A stretch of 64,000 bases of DNA from an uncultured Cellulomonas sp. (GTDB taxonomy: Bacteria; Actinomycetota; Actinomycetes; Actinomycetales; Cellulomonadaceae), in contig NZ_CANLTL010000001.1 of NCBI RefSeq assembly GCF_947494015.1, forward strand, positions 62,001-126,000, written 5' to 3'. How positions within the stretch are numbered: position 1 is the first letter of the stretch; the number at the start of each line of letters is the position of its first letter. The notes beneath the pieces are model-generated. The model was not told the DNA's origin and did not search any database. It saw only the letters and a list, made by a program, of their open reading frames with translations. The position numbers and the translations under genes were made by a program. This document shows positions 53,242-61,538 of this stretch, in pieces.

Positions 53242-54294
53242 TCACAGGTCGTCGGGCCGCACCACGTTGCGCAACGGCTCACCGTCCAGCAGCCGCCGCG
53301 CGTTGTCGGCGGTGAGCTCGGCGATGCGGCGGTCCTCCTGGACGCTGAGCGCGGCGGTGTGCGGGCTGATCAGCACGTTCGGCAGGTCCCACAGCGGGCT
53401 GCCGTCCGGCAGCGGCTCGACCGACGTCACGTCGAGCACCGCGCAGCCGACCGCCCCGTCGCGCAGGGCCGCGACCAGCGAGTCCTCGTCGATCACGCTC
53501 CCCCGGCCGACGTTGACCACCGTGGCCCCGGGGCACAGCGCCGCGAGCACGGCGGCATCCACGAGCCCGACCGTGCTCGGGGCGCCGGGGAGGGTGACGA
53601 CCACGGCGTCGGCCTCGGCGGCGACGTCGGCCAGCCGGTCGAGGCCCACGACGCGCTCCACGCCGTCGACCGCGACCGGGCTCCGGTTGGCGCCGAGCAC
53701 GCGCGCGCCCACCGCGGTGAGCAGCCGTGCGGTCTCCCGGCCGATCGCGCCGAGACCGACGACGAGCACGGTCTGCTCGCGCACCTGGCCCATGAACCAC
53801 CGGCCGGGCCACTCGTGCGCGCGCTGCTGGGTGACCAGGCGGGGCAGCGACTTCGCACCGGCGAGCACGCCGAACAGCGCGAACTCGGCCAGCGTGCCGG
53901 CGTGGACGCCCGCCGACGTGGTGAACGTGACCCGTTCGAGGGCGTCGGCGCTCAGGTCGGCCGCCGCCACCGAGGCGGCCCCGCCGGCGGCCATGGTCTG
54001 CACCCAGCGCAGGCGCGGGTTGGCCGCCACGGTCCGGGCCAGCGCCGACGACGACACGTCCGGGATGCCGTAGAGGGCGTCCGCGGAGTCGACCAGCCGG
54101 TCGAACCGGCTCTGCTGCTCGGGGGTGCGCCGCCACGCCGGGTCACCGGTGTGGTCACCGGGCTGGCGCATGGGTGGCAGCAGGGTGTGGTCCCGCACGA
54201 GCTCCACCCGCGGCTCGGTACGCTCGACCAGCCGGCAGAGCTCCTCGGGCAGGGGTGTGGCGAGCACCATCCGCAGCCGCTCGGTGCGCGTCAT
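53242..54294 (-). CDS. D-2-hydroxyacid dehydrogenase (NAD-binding)
   Basis: 350 residues. NAD fold in the middle: VLVVGLGAIGRETARLL (about 180) and NVGRGSVIDEDSLVAAL; catalytic His in ISPHTAALS and Arg/Glu in the flanking loops (NVGRGS, VEPLP). Substrate cannot be fixed: glyoxylate, hydroxypyruvate, phosphoglycerate or 2-ketogluconate are all possible in this family. It lies 31 bases after the aldo-keto reductase on the same strand, so one operon is likely. Confidence 0.85.
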   Translation of the reverse strand: MTRTERLRMVLATPLPEELCRLVERTEPRVELVRDHTLLPPMRQPGDHTGDPAWRRTPEQQSRFDRLVDSADALYGIPDVSSSALARTVAANPRLRWVQTMAAGGAASVAAADLSADALERVTFTTSAGVHAGTLAEFALFGVLAGAKSLPRLVTQQRAHEWPGRWFMGQVREQTVLVVGLGAIGRETARLLTAVGARVLGANRSPVAVDGVERVVGLDRLADVAAEADAVVVTLPGAPSTVGLVDAAVLAALCPGATVVNVGRGSVIDEDSLVAALRDGAVGCAVLDVTSVEPLPDGSPLWDLPNVLISPHTAALSVQEDRRIAELTADNARRLLDGEPLRNVVRPDDL

Positions 54295-54325
54295 GCCGTC
54301 CTCCGGGGGTGCCGCACCACTGGCG

Positions 54326-55366
54326 TCAGCGGGCGGTGCCGTCGACGGCGTGCGGCTCGATGGCGGCCAGCTCGTGGTCGGTCAGCGGTGGGGCGGACAG
54401 CGCCGCGACGTTGTCCTCGAGCTGGGCGACGCTGCTGGCGCCGATCAGCGCGGACGTGACGCGCTCGTCCCGCAGCACCCAGGACAGCGCGAGCTGCGCC
54501 AGGGACTGCCCGCGGGCCGCGGCGACGTCGGCGAGCGCCCGCGCCCGCGCGAGGTAGGTCTCGTCGATCCGCTCGGGCTTGAGGAAGTGCCCGACGGCGG
54601 CGCGCGAGTCGGCCGGGATGTCGCCACCCAGGTAGCGCCCAGTCAGCAGCCCCTGCGCGAGCGGGGAGAAGACGATGGTGCCGATGCCCAGGTCGCCGAC
54701 GACGTCGAGCAGGCTCTCGGGTCCGCCCTCGCCACCGCCCTGCGGGATCTCGATGTGCCGGTTGAACATCGAGTAGGACGGCTGGTGGATGAGCAGCGGC
54801 GTGCCGAGGTCGGCCAGGACACGCGCGGCCTCGCGGGTCTGGGCGGGGCTGTAGTTGGAGATGCCCGCGTACAGCGCGCGGCCGCTGACGACCGCGGTGT
54901 GCAGCGCACCCATCGTCTCCTCGATCGGCACGGTGGGGTCCGGCCGGTGGGAGTAAAAGATGTCGACGTAGTCCAGGCCCATCCGCGCGAGCGACTGGTC
55001 CAGCGAGCTGAGCAGGTACTTGCGCGAGCCGCCGTCCCCGTACGGCCCGGGCCACATGTCGTACCCGGCCTTGGAGGAGATGACGAGCTCGTCGCGGTAC
55101 GGGCGCAGGTCGCGGGCCAGGTGCCGGCCGAAGTTGTCCTCCGCCGAGCCGTACGGCGGGCCGTAGTTGTTCGCGAGGTCGAAGTGCGTGACGCCGAGGT
55201 CGAACGCGCGCAGCAGCACCTCACGCTGGGTCGACAGCGGCGTGGTGTCGCCGAAGTTGTGCCACAGGCCCAGGGAGAGGGCCGGCAGGTCCAGCCCGCT
55301 GCGGCCGGTCCGGCGGTAGCGGATCTGCTGGTAGCGGTCGTCCGCGGCACGGTACGGCGTCGTCAT
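54326..55366 (-). CDS. Aldo-keto reductase, YghZ/GpR type
   Basis: 346 residues, close to YghZ (L-glyceraldehyde 3-phosphate reductase). Seen: RRTGRSGLDLPALSLGLWHN in part, catalytic Tyr in DLANNYGPPYGSAEDNFG, Lys in ISSKAGYDMWPGPYG, DYVDIFYSHRPDP, IHQPSYSMFNR, and the C-terminal NADPH part RVTSALIGASSVAQLEDN. YghZ reduces reactive sugar aldehydes, so a detoxifying role beside the KDG and glycerol pathways is possible. The ATG at 55366 follows GAGGATCC. Confidence 0.9.
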   Translation of the reverse strand: MTTPYRAADDRYQQIRYRRTGRSGLDLPALSLGLWHNFGDTTPLSTQREVLLRAFDLGVTHFDLANNYGPPYGSAEDNFGRHLARDLRPYRDELVISSKAGYDMWPGPYGDGGSRKYLLSSLDQSLARMGLDYVDIFYSHRPDPTVPIEETMGALHTAVVSGRALYAGISNYSPAQTREAARVLADLGTPLLIHQPSYSMFNRHIEIPQGGGEGGPESLLDVVGDLGIGTIVFSPLAQGLLTGRYLGGDIPADSRAAVGHFLKPERIDETYLARARALADVAAARGQSLAQLALSWVLRDERVTSALIGASSVAQLEDNVAALSAPPLTDHELAAIEPHAVDGTAR

Positions 55367-55397
55367 CGGTCAGGATCCTCTCGGGGCGGGAGCGCGG

Positions 55398-55556
55398 TCA
55401 GCGTATCGGCGCGGCGGTCGCACGGCCGGACGGGTCGGTGCTGATGATCTCGACGCGGTCGCGCAGCCGGGTCACGACGGGCGAGTCAGGCGGCGCGTCG
55501 GTGATGATGCCCGCCGCGGACCCGAGCGGGATCACCCGGTACGGCGCGGCGGTCCC
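55398..55556 (-). pseudogene. C-terminal fragment of a DeoR-like regulator
   Basis: The minus-strand frame ending at 55398 reads VGTAAPYRVIPLGSAAGIIT, then DAPPDSPVVTRLRDRVEIIS. This is the pattern of the last strands of a DeoR/GlpR effector domain (K-G-APYRV-PL---IITD----L---VEI). Upstream of about 55556 the resemblance stops and the plus-strand Nudix fragment begins. It would have been the regulator just upstream of the aldo-keto reductase. Based on short similarity, so moderate at best. Confidence 0.45.
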
Positions 55557-55557
55557 G

Positions 55558-55710
55558 ACCCTGGGTGGTGGCCTGGAGGACGACGGCGAGGACATCGAGA
55601 TCCTCGAGCTGACCGTCGACGGGGCGCTGACGATGGTCGGTGACGGACGCATCGTGGACGGCACGACGATCATGCTGCTCCAGTGGCTCGCGCTGAACCG
55701 CTCGTCCTGA
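55558..55710 (+). pseudogene. C-terminal fragment of a Nudix (NudK/ADP-ribose-type) hydrolase
   Basis: The frame reads GGGLEDDGEDIEILELTVDG, then TMVGDGRIVDGTTIMLLQWL and ends LALNRSS. It matches the last 45 residues of E. coli NudK-type hydrolases (GGGVEDEDIEVLELPF, then EIRDGKTVLLL). The Nudix box and all N-terminal parts are absent. The open frame continues upstream to 55438, but that part is the antisense of the DeoR fragment and not Nudix-like. Confidence 0.6.
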
Positions 55711-55755
55711 CGCTCCCGCGGGGGCGTGGGGTGAGCCGCCGGACCCCGGGCACGC

Positions 55756-55792
55756 GGCGACGCCCGGGTGGCAGGACCACCCGGGCGTCGCC
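55756..55792 (-). terminator. Terminator after the large glycoside hydrolase gene
   Basis: Perfect 16-base arms (55756-55771, 55777-55792) with loop CAGGA, 14 bases past the stop at 55807. Confidence 0.75.
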
Positions 55793-55806
55793 GTCGTGCG
55801 TCAGGA

Positions 55807-58800
55807 TCAGCCCTGCGCGGCCTCGTCGGCCGTCCGGTGCAGGAAGGCCGCCATCGCCTGGCGGGACACCGCGGCGGCGGGTCGGTAGGTGCCGACCTGG
55901 TCGCCGGTGGAGATCCCGGTCTCCTTCATCCAGGTGATCGCCCCGCAGAACGGGTTGACCGGGTGCACGTCGGTGAACGGCGACCCCGCGCACGTCGTCG
56001 GGGCGTCCGGGCCCTCGGCGGCGCGGTGGAGGAAGGCTGCCATCGCCTGCCGCGACACGGGCGTCGCCGGGCGGAAGGTCCCGTCGTCGTACCCCGTCGA
56101 GATGCCCTCGTCCATGAGCCAGGCGATCTCGCCGCAGAAGGCCGCGTCGGCCGGCACGTCAGCCGCCGCGGCGACGGCGCACGCCGGCGCCTCCTGCTCG
56201 CCGGTCAGCAGCCGGTACAGGAAGGCGGCCATCGCCTGCCGGGTGACCGGCCACGTCGGCCGGTAGGTGCCGTCGTCGTAGCCCGTGGTGATCCGCTGCT
56301 CGACCAGCCAGCGGATGTCCGCGTGGAACGGGTTGGCCTCGTCCACGTCGCTGAACGACGGGACCGGCGTGACGTCCACCATCGTGCTGCTGAACGGCGC
56401 GACGGTGATCCGGTCGACGATCGGCGCGAGCTCCGCACGCAGCGGCAGGCCCGGCCAGTTGTCCTCGGCGTACGTCTCCCCGTCCCAGTTGGGCAGCTCC
56501 TCCGAGCGGACGGTCAGGGTGTTGGCGCCCTCCGCCAGGTCGAGCAGCACCGTCCGCTCCCAGAAGTTGTTCCGGTGGAACGTCGGCACGAACATCACCC
56601 GCTGCGCCTGGCCACCGTTGACCGAGATGTCCGCGTGGCGGCCCATCGGGTTCGGGTTGTAGTGGGTGGCCGGGACCTGCTCGGGGTTGGAGAACCGGAT
56701 CGTCACCCCGTGCAGGCCGGCCGTGGCCGCCTCGACGTCGATGGTCAGGGTGTTGTCGTTGCCCGGGTCTCCCCCGATGCCGTCGACCGCCTGGCCACCG
56801 CTGGCGAGGGAGAGGTCCACGACCGCCGCCGAGCCGTTCACGTCGCCGTCCTCGGCCTCGTAGCTCGTCGTGGGCAGGGCACCCGTGGTCGGCTCGACCA
56901 GGAGCCGGTCGACGGCGACGGTCGAGGCGGCGACGCCCGAGACGACGACCTTGTTCACGCCGCCGTACAGGTACACCGACACCGTGGTCGTCCCCTCGAC
57001 GTCGACGACGTCGTGGTCGTTCACGGCCAGGGTGCCGCGCCCGTCGCCCACCGTGTCGACCGTCAGCGTGTTCTCGCCCTCCTGCTCGGAGTAGACCCAG
57101 AAGGTCAGCCTGTCGCCCTCGGACACGTCGGCGACGCCGGCCCCGGAGACGTCGGCGGACGCCGGTACGTCGTAGCGGGCCTCGGCACCGAAGGGCTCGG
57201 CGAGCTCGGCCTCGTAGACCTGCTCGGCCGCGGCCGGGTTCGCCTTCGCCAGCACGATGCGGTCGATGAGCGCGTCACCGGTCGTCGACCGGCTCCCGTC
57301 CAGGCTCTGCGCCGCCAGCGAGATGGTGTGCGTGCCGGCCGTCAGCTCGACGGTCGTGTCGGCGTGGTCCCAGACCACCCACTTGTAGGCCAGCGGCAGG
57401 TGGATCTCCTGCTCGGCCTCGCCGTCGACCCGGACGAAGATGTTCGTCGGACCGTTCGCCTGCACCGCAGGGAACGTGTTGAGCGTGTTCGCGAAGACCT
57501 GGAGGTCGTAGACGCCGTCCTGCGGCACCTCGACGGTGAAGTCCAGGACGCCGTCGGACCCGGTCCGCAGGCCCCCCACGTCGTAGAAGCCGGAGGTGAA
57601 GAACCCGCCGACGTTCGACGGGCTGCCCTCGGGACCGTTGCGGCTGTAGCCGGAGCCGGAGTACTCGGCGTCCTCGGCCTCGTACGACTGCTCGACGACA
57701 AGCGGGGCCACCGACGTCGTCTGCCCCGTCCCGGCGGGGCTGACGAAGATCTCGTACGCCGAGGACTCCTCGAGCGCCGGCAGCGTCGCGCCGCCGAAGT
57801 CCAGGGCGACGGTGCCGTCGACCACGTCGGCGGTGTACTCCGTGACGTGCTGCGGCTGCGGGGAGTCACCGAGCTGGCCGGTCCACGGGATCTCGCGGAC
57901 GGTCACCCGCACCTCGTCACCGAACACGTCGGCCGGGACGTCGTCGACCTCCACGTAGGCCTTGCCGCCCTTGCCGCCGATGAGGGCCTGCGCCAGGGCG
58001 CGGTCCTCGTCGAGCGTGGCGACGCCCTGCAGGGTGTAGCTCTCACCGGGCTGCGGCGGGGTCACCTCGACCGTGTGCCCGGTCATGCTGCTGTAGGCGT
58101 TGTAGAGCCACCACTGCCCGTTGCCACGGTTGGTCTGGACGGCGGAGTCGGCGAGGTTCCCGTTCATGTTCCAGAACGCGATCATCGCCTCGATCTTCGA
58201 CTCCTCGATCGCCGAGATCCACTGGATCATCTGGCCGGGGACCGAGGTGTGGTAGTTGAAGGCGTACTCGTTGACGTTGACCGGGAGCTCGGTCCCCTCG
58301 AGGTCGGTGCCGGCGAGCACCTCGGCCTCCATCGCCCGGTACCGCGCGACGGACTCGCGCACGCGCCCCGGGTTGCTGAGCTCGTGCCAGGTGATGATGT
58401 CCGGCAGCGTGCCGGCCTCGATCGTGTGCTCCATGAAGCCGCGGACCTGGTCGAACAGCTGGCTGGTGCCCGGCCCGGCGATCTCCACGCCGGGCAGCGT
58501 CGCCGTGATCAACCCGTGCGCGTGGTCCCAGGCGGTGAAGTAGTCGGCGGGCTCGTCCAGCCAGCTGGTGCCGTCCAGGCTCCACTCGCCGGTCCCGAAC
58601 ATGTTGCCCTCGGGCTCGTTGAACGGCTCGATCACCACGTTGTCCGTCAGGTCGGGCCGCTCGGCGAGCAGGTCCGCGATCTGGTCGAGCTGGGTCTGCA
58701 TGACGTCCCAGTAGCCCGCGAGCTTCTCCTCGGGGGTGTCGCCGGGCCACTGGTACGGGAAGCCCCGGTACCAGTCGGTGGTGCGGACGTAGACCTTGCC

Positions 58801-60048
58801 GTCGGTGGTGCGCGCGAGCTGGCCCAGCACCTCCAGGGCGTCGGAGCCGGGGTGCTGCGACCCGTCCTGGCCCTTCGTGGCGACGGTGCGCAGACCGAAG
58901 CCCTCGATGAGGTTGTCGCTCGGCATGCCGTCGGCGTAGAGCCCGTAGAGCACGCCCGAGGCGCCGCCCATGAACTCGCCCGTGTCGGTGCCGAGGTCGA
59001 TGCTCAGCTCGCCCTCGCGGACCACCGTCACGGTGGCCGTCACGGGGCTGCCGGCCGCCGTGCCGCCGACCGTGAACTGCCCCTGGGCGGCGTAGTCGTC
59101 GGGGTCGACCGCATCCCAGACGACGGGGACCTCGCGGTCGTAGCCGTCGGAGAAGGAGCCCAGGATCGTGGCCGGGAGCGCCGGTGCGGCACCGATCGCG
59201 GTCCGCAGGTCGAACGTGGTCGCGCTCAGGTCGGTGACCACCGGCGCGTCACCGGGGACGAGCTGGTCGACCTGCTCGGCGGTCAGAGCGGTGTGGAACA
59301 CCTGGAAGTCGTCGACGGCACCGTCGAAAAGCGGGTCACCGTAGAAGGACCGGCCGACGTAGCCGGCGCTCTCGGCCGCGGCGGTCAGCAGGTCCGCGGC
59401 CGACGTCGTGGCGGTGGTCGAGGCGACCGCGACGCCGTCGAGGTAGGTGGTGAGCCGGTCGGCGTCGTCGTCCAGGGTCACCGTCACGGTGCGCCACTGC
59501 TCGGCCGGCAGGGCGCCGGACCCGGTGACCTGGGCCTCGCCACCGCCGCCCGAGCGGGTCAGCGCGGTCCGCAGCCGCCCGTCGCCGTTCGACGGCGTCG
59601 AGAACAGGTAGCGCGTGGTGTCGGTCCCGAGGGCGTACATCCACTGCCACGCACCGCCGCTGCCGTCCCAGCGCGCCCGGATCGACACCGTCAGGTCCGT
59701 CGCCCCGGCGAGCACGTCCCGGGGCAGCCGGACGTAGGCCCCGGTGGTCGGCTGCCCGCCCGGCAGGACGAGAGCGTCCCCCTCGGCCCCGGCCACGGAC
59801 GTCGCGGTCCCGGCGTTGACGAGCGTGCCGTCCCGGCCTGAGCCGCTGCTGTCCACGACGACGCCCGACGCGGGATCGTCGTCGAAGGTGTAGTGCACGG
59901 CCGGCTGCGGGAGGTCCCCGCCCACCACCGCCACGGCCGCCGAGCCCAGCCCACCCACGAGCAGAGCGCCGGTCGCACCCACCGCCGCACATCGCCGGCC
60001 CACGGAGCTGCCTGCCCGCGGGCGCGGTCGTTCTTCCGTCAGCGTCAT
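55807..60048 (-). CDS. Surface glycoside hydrolase of unassigned clan GH-A type, with LamG, Ig, CBM and SLH modules
   Basis: 1413 residues, secreted. ATG 60048 follows GAGGGG and begins a signal peptide (cleavage near residue 43). Modules: LamG 45-262 (VHYTFDDD, NAGTATSV, GAVDDFQVFHTAL); Ig-like Big_4 type 268-345; catalytic barrel about 348-660; strand-rich accessory domain 661-770; CBM6/35-like 788-937 (YEAEDAEYSGSGYSRNG); a further strand domain 945-1055; a second CBM-like 1060-1217; three SLH-like repeats 1230-1280, 1298-1343, 1356-1405. In the barrel, VVIEPFNEPEG gives a clan GH-A acid/base Glu478 and LPVNVNEYAFNYH a likely nucleophile Glu594. I cannot place the barrel in a numbered family; GH39, GH30 and GH51 are relatives to test. 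Its upstream operator ties it to the LacI gene and importer at 60361-64000, which probably take up its product. Confidence 0.85.
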   Translation of the reverse strand: MTLTEERPRPRAGSSVGRRCAAVGATGALLVGGLGSAAVAVVGGDLPQPAVHYTFDDDPASGVVVDSSGSGRDGTLVNAGTATSVAGAEGDALVLPGGQPTTGAYVRLPRDVLAGATDLTVSIRARWDGSGGAWQWMYALGTDTTRYLFSTPSNGDGRLRTALTRSGGGGEAQVTGSGALPAEQWRTVTVTLDDDADRLTTYLDGVAVASTTATTSAADLLTAAAESAGYVGRSFYGDPLFDGAVDDFQVFHTALTAEQVDQLVPGDAPVVTDLSATTFDLRTAIGAAPALPATILGSFSDGYDREVPVVWDAVDPDDYAAQGQFTVGGTAAGSPVTATVTVVREGELSIDLGTDTGEFMGGASGVLYGLYADGMPSDNLIEGFGLRTVATKGQDGSQHPGSDALEVLGQLARTTDGKVYVRTTDWYRGFPYQWPGDTPEEKLAGYWDVMQTQLDQIADLLAERPDLTDNVVIEPFNEPEGNMFGTGEWSLDGTSWLDEPADYFTAWDHAHGLITATLPGVEIAGPGTSQLFDQVRGFMEHTIEAGTLPDIITWHELSNPGRVRESVARYRAMEAEVLAGTDLEGTELPVNVNEYAFNYHTSVPGQMIQWISAIEESKIEAMIAFWNMNGNLADSAVQTNRGNGQWWLYNAYSSMTGHTVEVTPPQPGESYTLQGVATLDEDRALAQALIGGKGGKAYVEVDDVPADVFGDEVRVTVREIPWTGQLGDSPQPQHVTEYTADVVDGTVALDFGGATLPALEESSAYEIFVSPAGTGQTTSVAPLVVEQSYEAEDAEYSGSGYSRNGPEGSPSNVGGFFTSGFYDVGGLRTGSDGVLDFTVEVPQDGVYDLQVFANTLNTFPAVQANGPTNIFVRVDGEAEQEIHLPLAYKWVVWDHADTTVELTAGTHTISLAAQSLDGSRSTTGDALIDRIVLAKANPAAAEQVYEAELAEPFGAEARYDVPASADVSGAGVADVSEGDRLTFWVYSEQEGENTLTVDTVGDGRGTLAVNDHDVVDVEGTTTVSVYLYGGVNKVVVSGVAASTVAVDRLLVEPTTGALPTTSYEAEDGDVNGSAAVVDLSLASGGQAVDGIGGDPGNDNTLTIDVEAATAGLHGVTIRFSNPEQVPATHYNPNPMGRHADISVNGGQAQRVMFVPTFHRNNFWERTVLLDLAEGANTLTVRSEELPNWDGETYAEDNWPGLPLRAELAPIVDRITVAPFSSTMVDVTPVPSFSDVDEANPFHADIRWLVEQRITTGYDDGTYRPTWPVTRQAMAAFLYRLLTGEQEAPACAVAAAADVPADAAFCGEIAWLMDEGISTGYDDGTFRPATPVSRQAMAAFLHRAAEGPDAPTTCAGSPFTDVHPVNPFCGAITWMKETGISTGDQVGTYRPAAAVSRQAMAAFLHRTADEAAQG

Positions 60049-60134
60049 CGCTGTCCCCTCACTGGTCGCACGCGCAGCGGGCGGACCCCCCTGCGGCGCA
60101 GCGTGTGGCACCACGACACCGTGGCGCCCCCACC

Positions 60135-60150
60135 GTCGAACCGGTTCGAC
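60135..60150. promoter_or_regulatory. LacI operator 1 (before the glycoside hydrolase)
   Basis: GTCGAACCGGTTCGAC, a perfect 16-bp palindrome extended to 18 bp by flanking C and G (60134-60151), 87 bases before the hydrolase start. Confidence 0.82.
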
Positions 60151-60307
60151 GCACGGCGAGCATGCGGCGGTCGAGACGGGTTCGGGGGTGAGATGCGCCA
60201 CCATGCGCGCCGCCGGAGGCCCGTGTCAAGGGCCACCGGCGGGCTCATGAGCCGGCGCGACCGGCGGCCGGGAGCCGGGTTTACGAGCACCGCACCCAGC
60301 CGCTAGT

Positions 60308-60323
60308 GTCGAACCGGTTCAAC
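60308..60323. promoter_or_regulatory. LacI operator 2 (before its own regulator gene)
   Basis: GTCGAACCGGTTCAAC, one base different from operator 1, overlapping the -10 box of the promoter of the LacI gene. Fits autoregulation. Confidence 0.8.
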
Positions 60324-60360
60324 CGCTCGACAGCCCGACGACGGGAGCGAAGGAGGCATC

Positions 60361-61377
60361 GTGGCCACCATCGGAGACGTGGCACGCGTCGCCGGCGTGT
60401 CCCGCAGCACGGCGTCGTACGCGCTGTCCGGCAAGCGGTCCATCTCGGACGAGGTCCGCCAGCGCGTCATGGCGGCGGTCGGCGAGCTCGGCTACACACC
60501 GAACGCCGGCGCCCGCGCCCTGGCCACGTCGCAGACCATGGTCATCGGCCTGCTCGCCCAGTTCCTCCCCGACGAGTTCGCACCGGCGATGCTGCAGTAC
60601 ATCCTCGGCATCTCGGACAGCGCCCGCGAGCTGGGCTACGACGTCCTGCTGGTCACCGAGGAGGACGGGACACGCGCCCTCAAGCGCATCACCGACTCGC
60701 GCATGGTCGACGGCGTCGTGCTGCTCAACGTCGCCGAGGACGACGAGCGGCTGCCGATCCTGCGAACGGCGAGCCAGCCCGGTGCCCTGGTCGGCCTGCC
60801 CGGCGACTGCACCGGGGTCGACGTGTTCGACCTCGACTTCGAGGAGGCCGGCCGGGTGATGGTGGAGACCCTGCACCGGCTGGGCCACCGTGAGCTCGTC
60901 CTGGTCTCGCAGCCCGAGCACGTCGTCGAGCGCGGCGGCGCCTACGTGTGGCGCCTGCAGAACGCCGCGACGGAGCAGGCGGCGCTGCGCGGGATGGTGC
61001 TCCACACGGCGTTCGGCGCCGCGCAGCAGCCCGAGGTCGGCCGCCAGCTCCACGCACTGCTGGACGCACATCCCCGGGCCACGGGGCTGCTGCTGAACAA
61101 CGAGGCGGCCGCGGCGGCACTCCCCTCCGTGCTCACCGAGCGCGGGCTGCGGGCACCGCAGGACCTGTCCGTCATCGGCCGCTACTCCGACGCCTTCGCC
61201 CGGACCTTCTCGCTGCCCTACTCCTCGATCGAGAGCGCGCCGGACCGGCTGGGCCGGATGGCCGTGCGACAGCTCGTCGACCGCATCGAGCGCAAGGCGC
61301 GCGCCGGTCCGCACGTCGTGCGGTTCATCTCCCCCGAGCTCGTCGACCGCGGGAGCACCGCCGCACCCCGGTCCTGA
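60361..61377 (+). CDS. LacI-family repressor of the hydrolase/importer locus
   Basis: 338 residues. [24 protein letters not shown], hinge GYTPNAGARALATSQT; effector domain with GLLAQFLPDEFAPAMLQYIL, DSRMVDGVVLLNVAEDD, LHRLGHRELVLVSQPEH, LSVIGRYSDAFARTF and SSIESAPDRLG. GTG 60361 follows GAAGGAGG. The HTH residues SYALSGKRSISDEVR suit the CCGG-centred operators found in front of this gene, the hydrolase and the receptor, so it is the likely repressor of all three. Effector probably the sugar imported by the downstream ABC system. Confidence 0.9.
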   Translation: MATIGDVARVAGVSRSTASYALSGKRSISDEVRQRVMAAVGELGYTPNAGARALATSQTMVIGLLAQFLPDEFAPAMLQYILGISDSARELGYDVLLVTEEDGTRALKRITDSRMVDGVVLLNVAEDDERLPILRTASQPGALVGLPGDCTGVDVFDLDFEEAGRVMVETLHRLGHRELVLVSQPEHVVERGGAYVWRLQNAATEQAALRGMVLHTAFGAAQQPEVGRQLHALLDAHPRATGLLLNNEAAAAALPSVLTERGLRAPQDLSVIGRYSDAFARTFSLPYSSIESAPDRLGRMAVRQLVDRIERKARAGPHVVRFISPELVDRGSTAAPRS

Positions 61378-61480
61378 CCGCGGCCGGATCCACCAGGACG
61401 GTCGTCCCCGGACCCGGCGCCACCGACCACCTCGACCACCCGCACGACACGCAATGCCCCGCACGTGCTCCCGCCTGCGA

Positions 61481-61496
61481 GGCGAACCGGTTCGAC
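61481..61496. promoter_or_regulatory. LacI operator 3 (before the receptor gene)
   Basis: GGCGAACCGGTTCGAC, one base different from operator 1, 43 bases before the receptor GTG. Confidence 0.8.
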
Positions 61497-61538
61497 ACAG
61501 ACCCGCCCCCGAATGTCACCACTTCAAGGAGGAATGTC

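Larger units (their letters stand above)
60049..60360. other. Divergent control region of the LacI/hydrolase locus
   Basis: 312 bases with no credible gene. It contains two LacI operators (60135-60150 and 60308-60323) and a plus-strand promoter TTTACG (60280-60285), 18 bases, TAGTGT (60304-60309). I see nothing else in it. Confidence 0.7.

Noticed and set aside
55438-55710. A 90-codon plus-strand gene
   Set aside because: Only the last 45 codons look like a protein (Nudix C-terminus); the first part is antisense to the DeoR fragment.
55768-59841. Plus-strand open frame of 1357 codons opposite the large hydrolase
   Set aside because: Same antisense effect of high GC third positions; no domain, and the minus frame has clear LamG, catalytic and SLH motifs.
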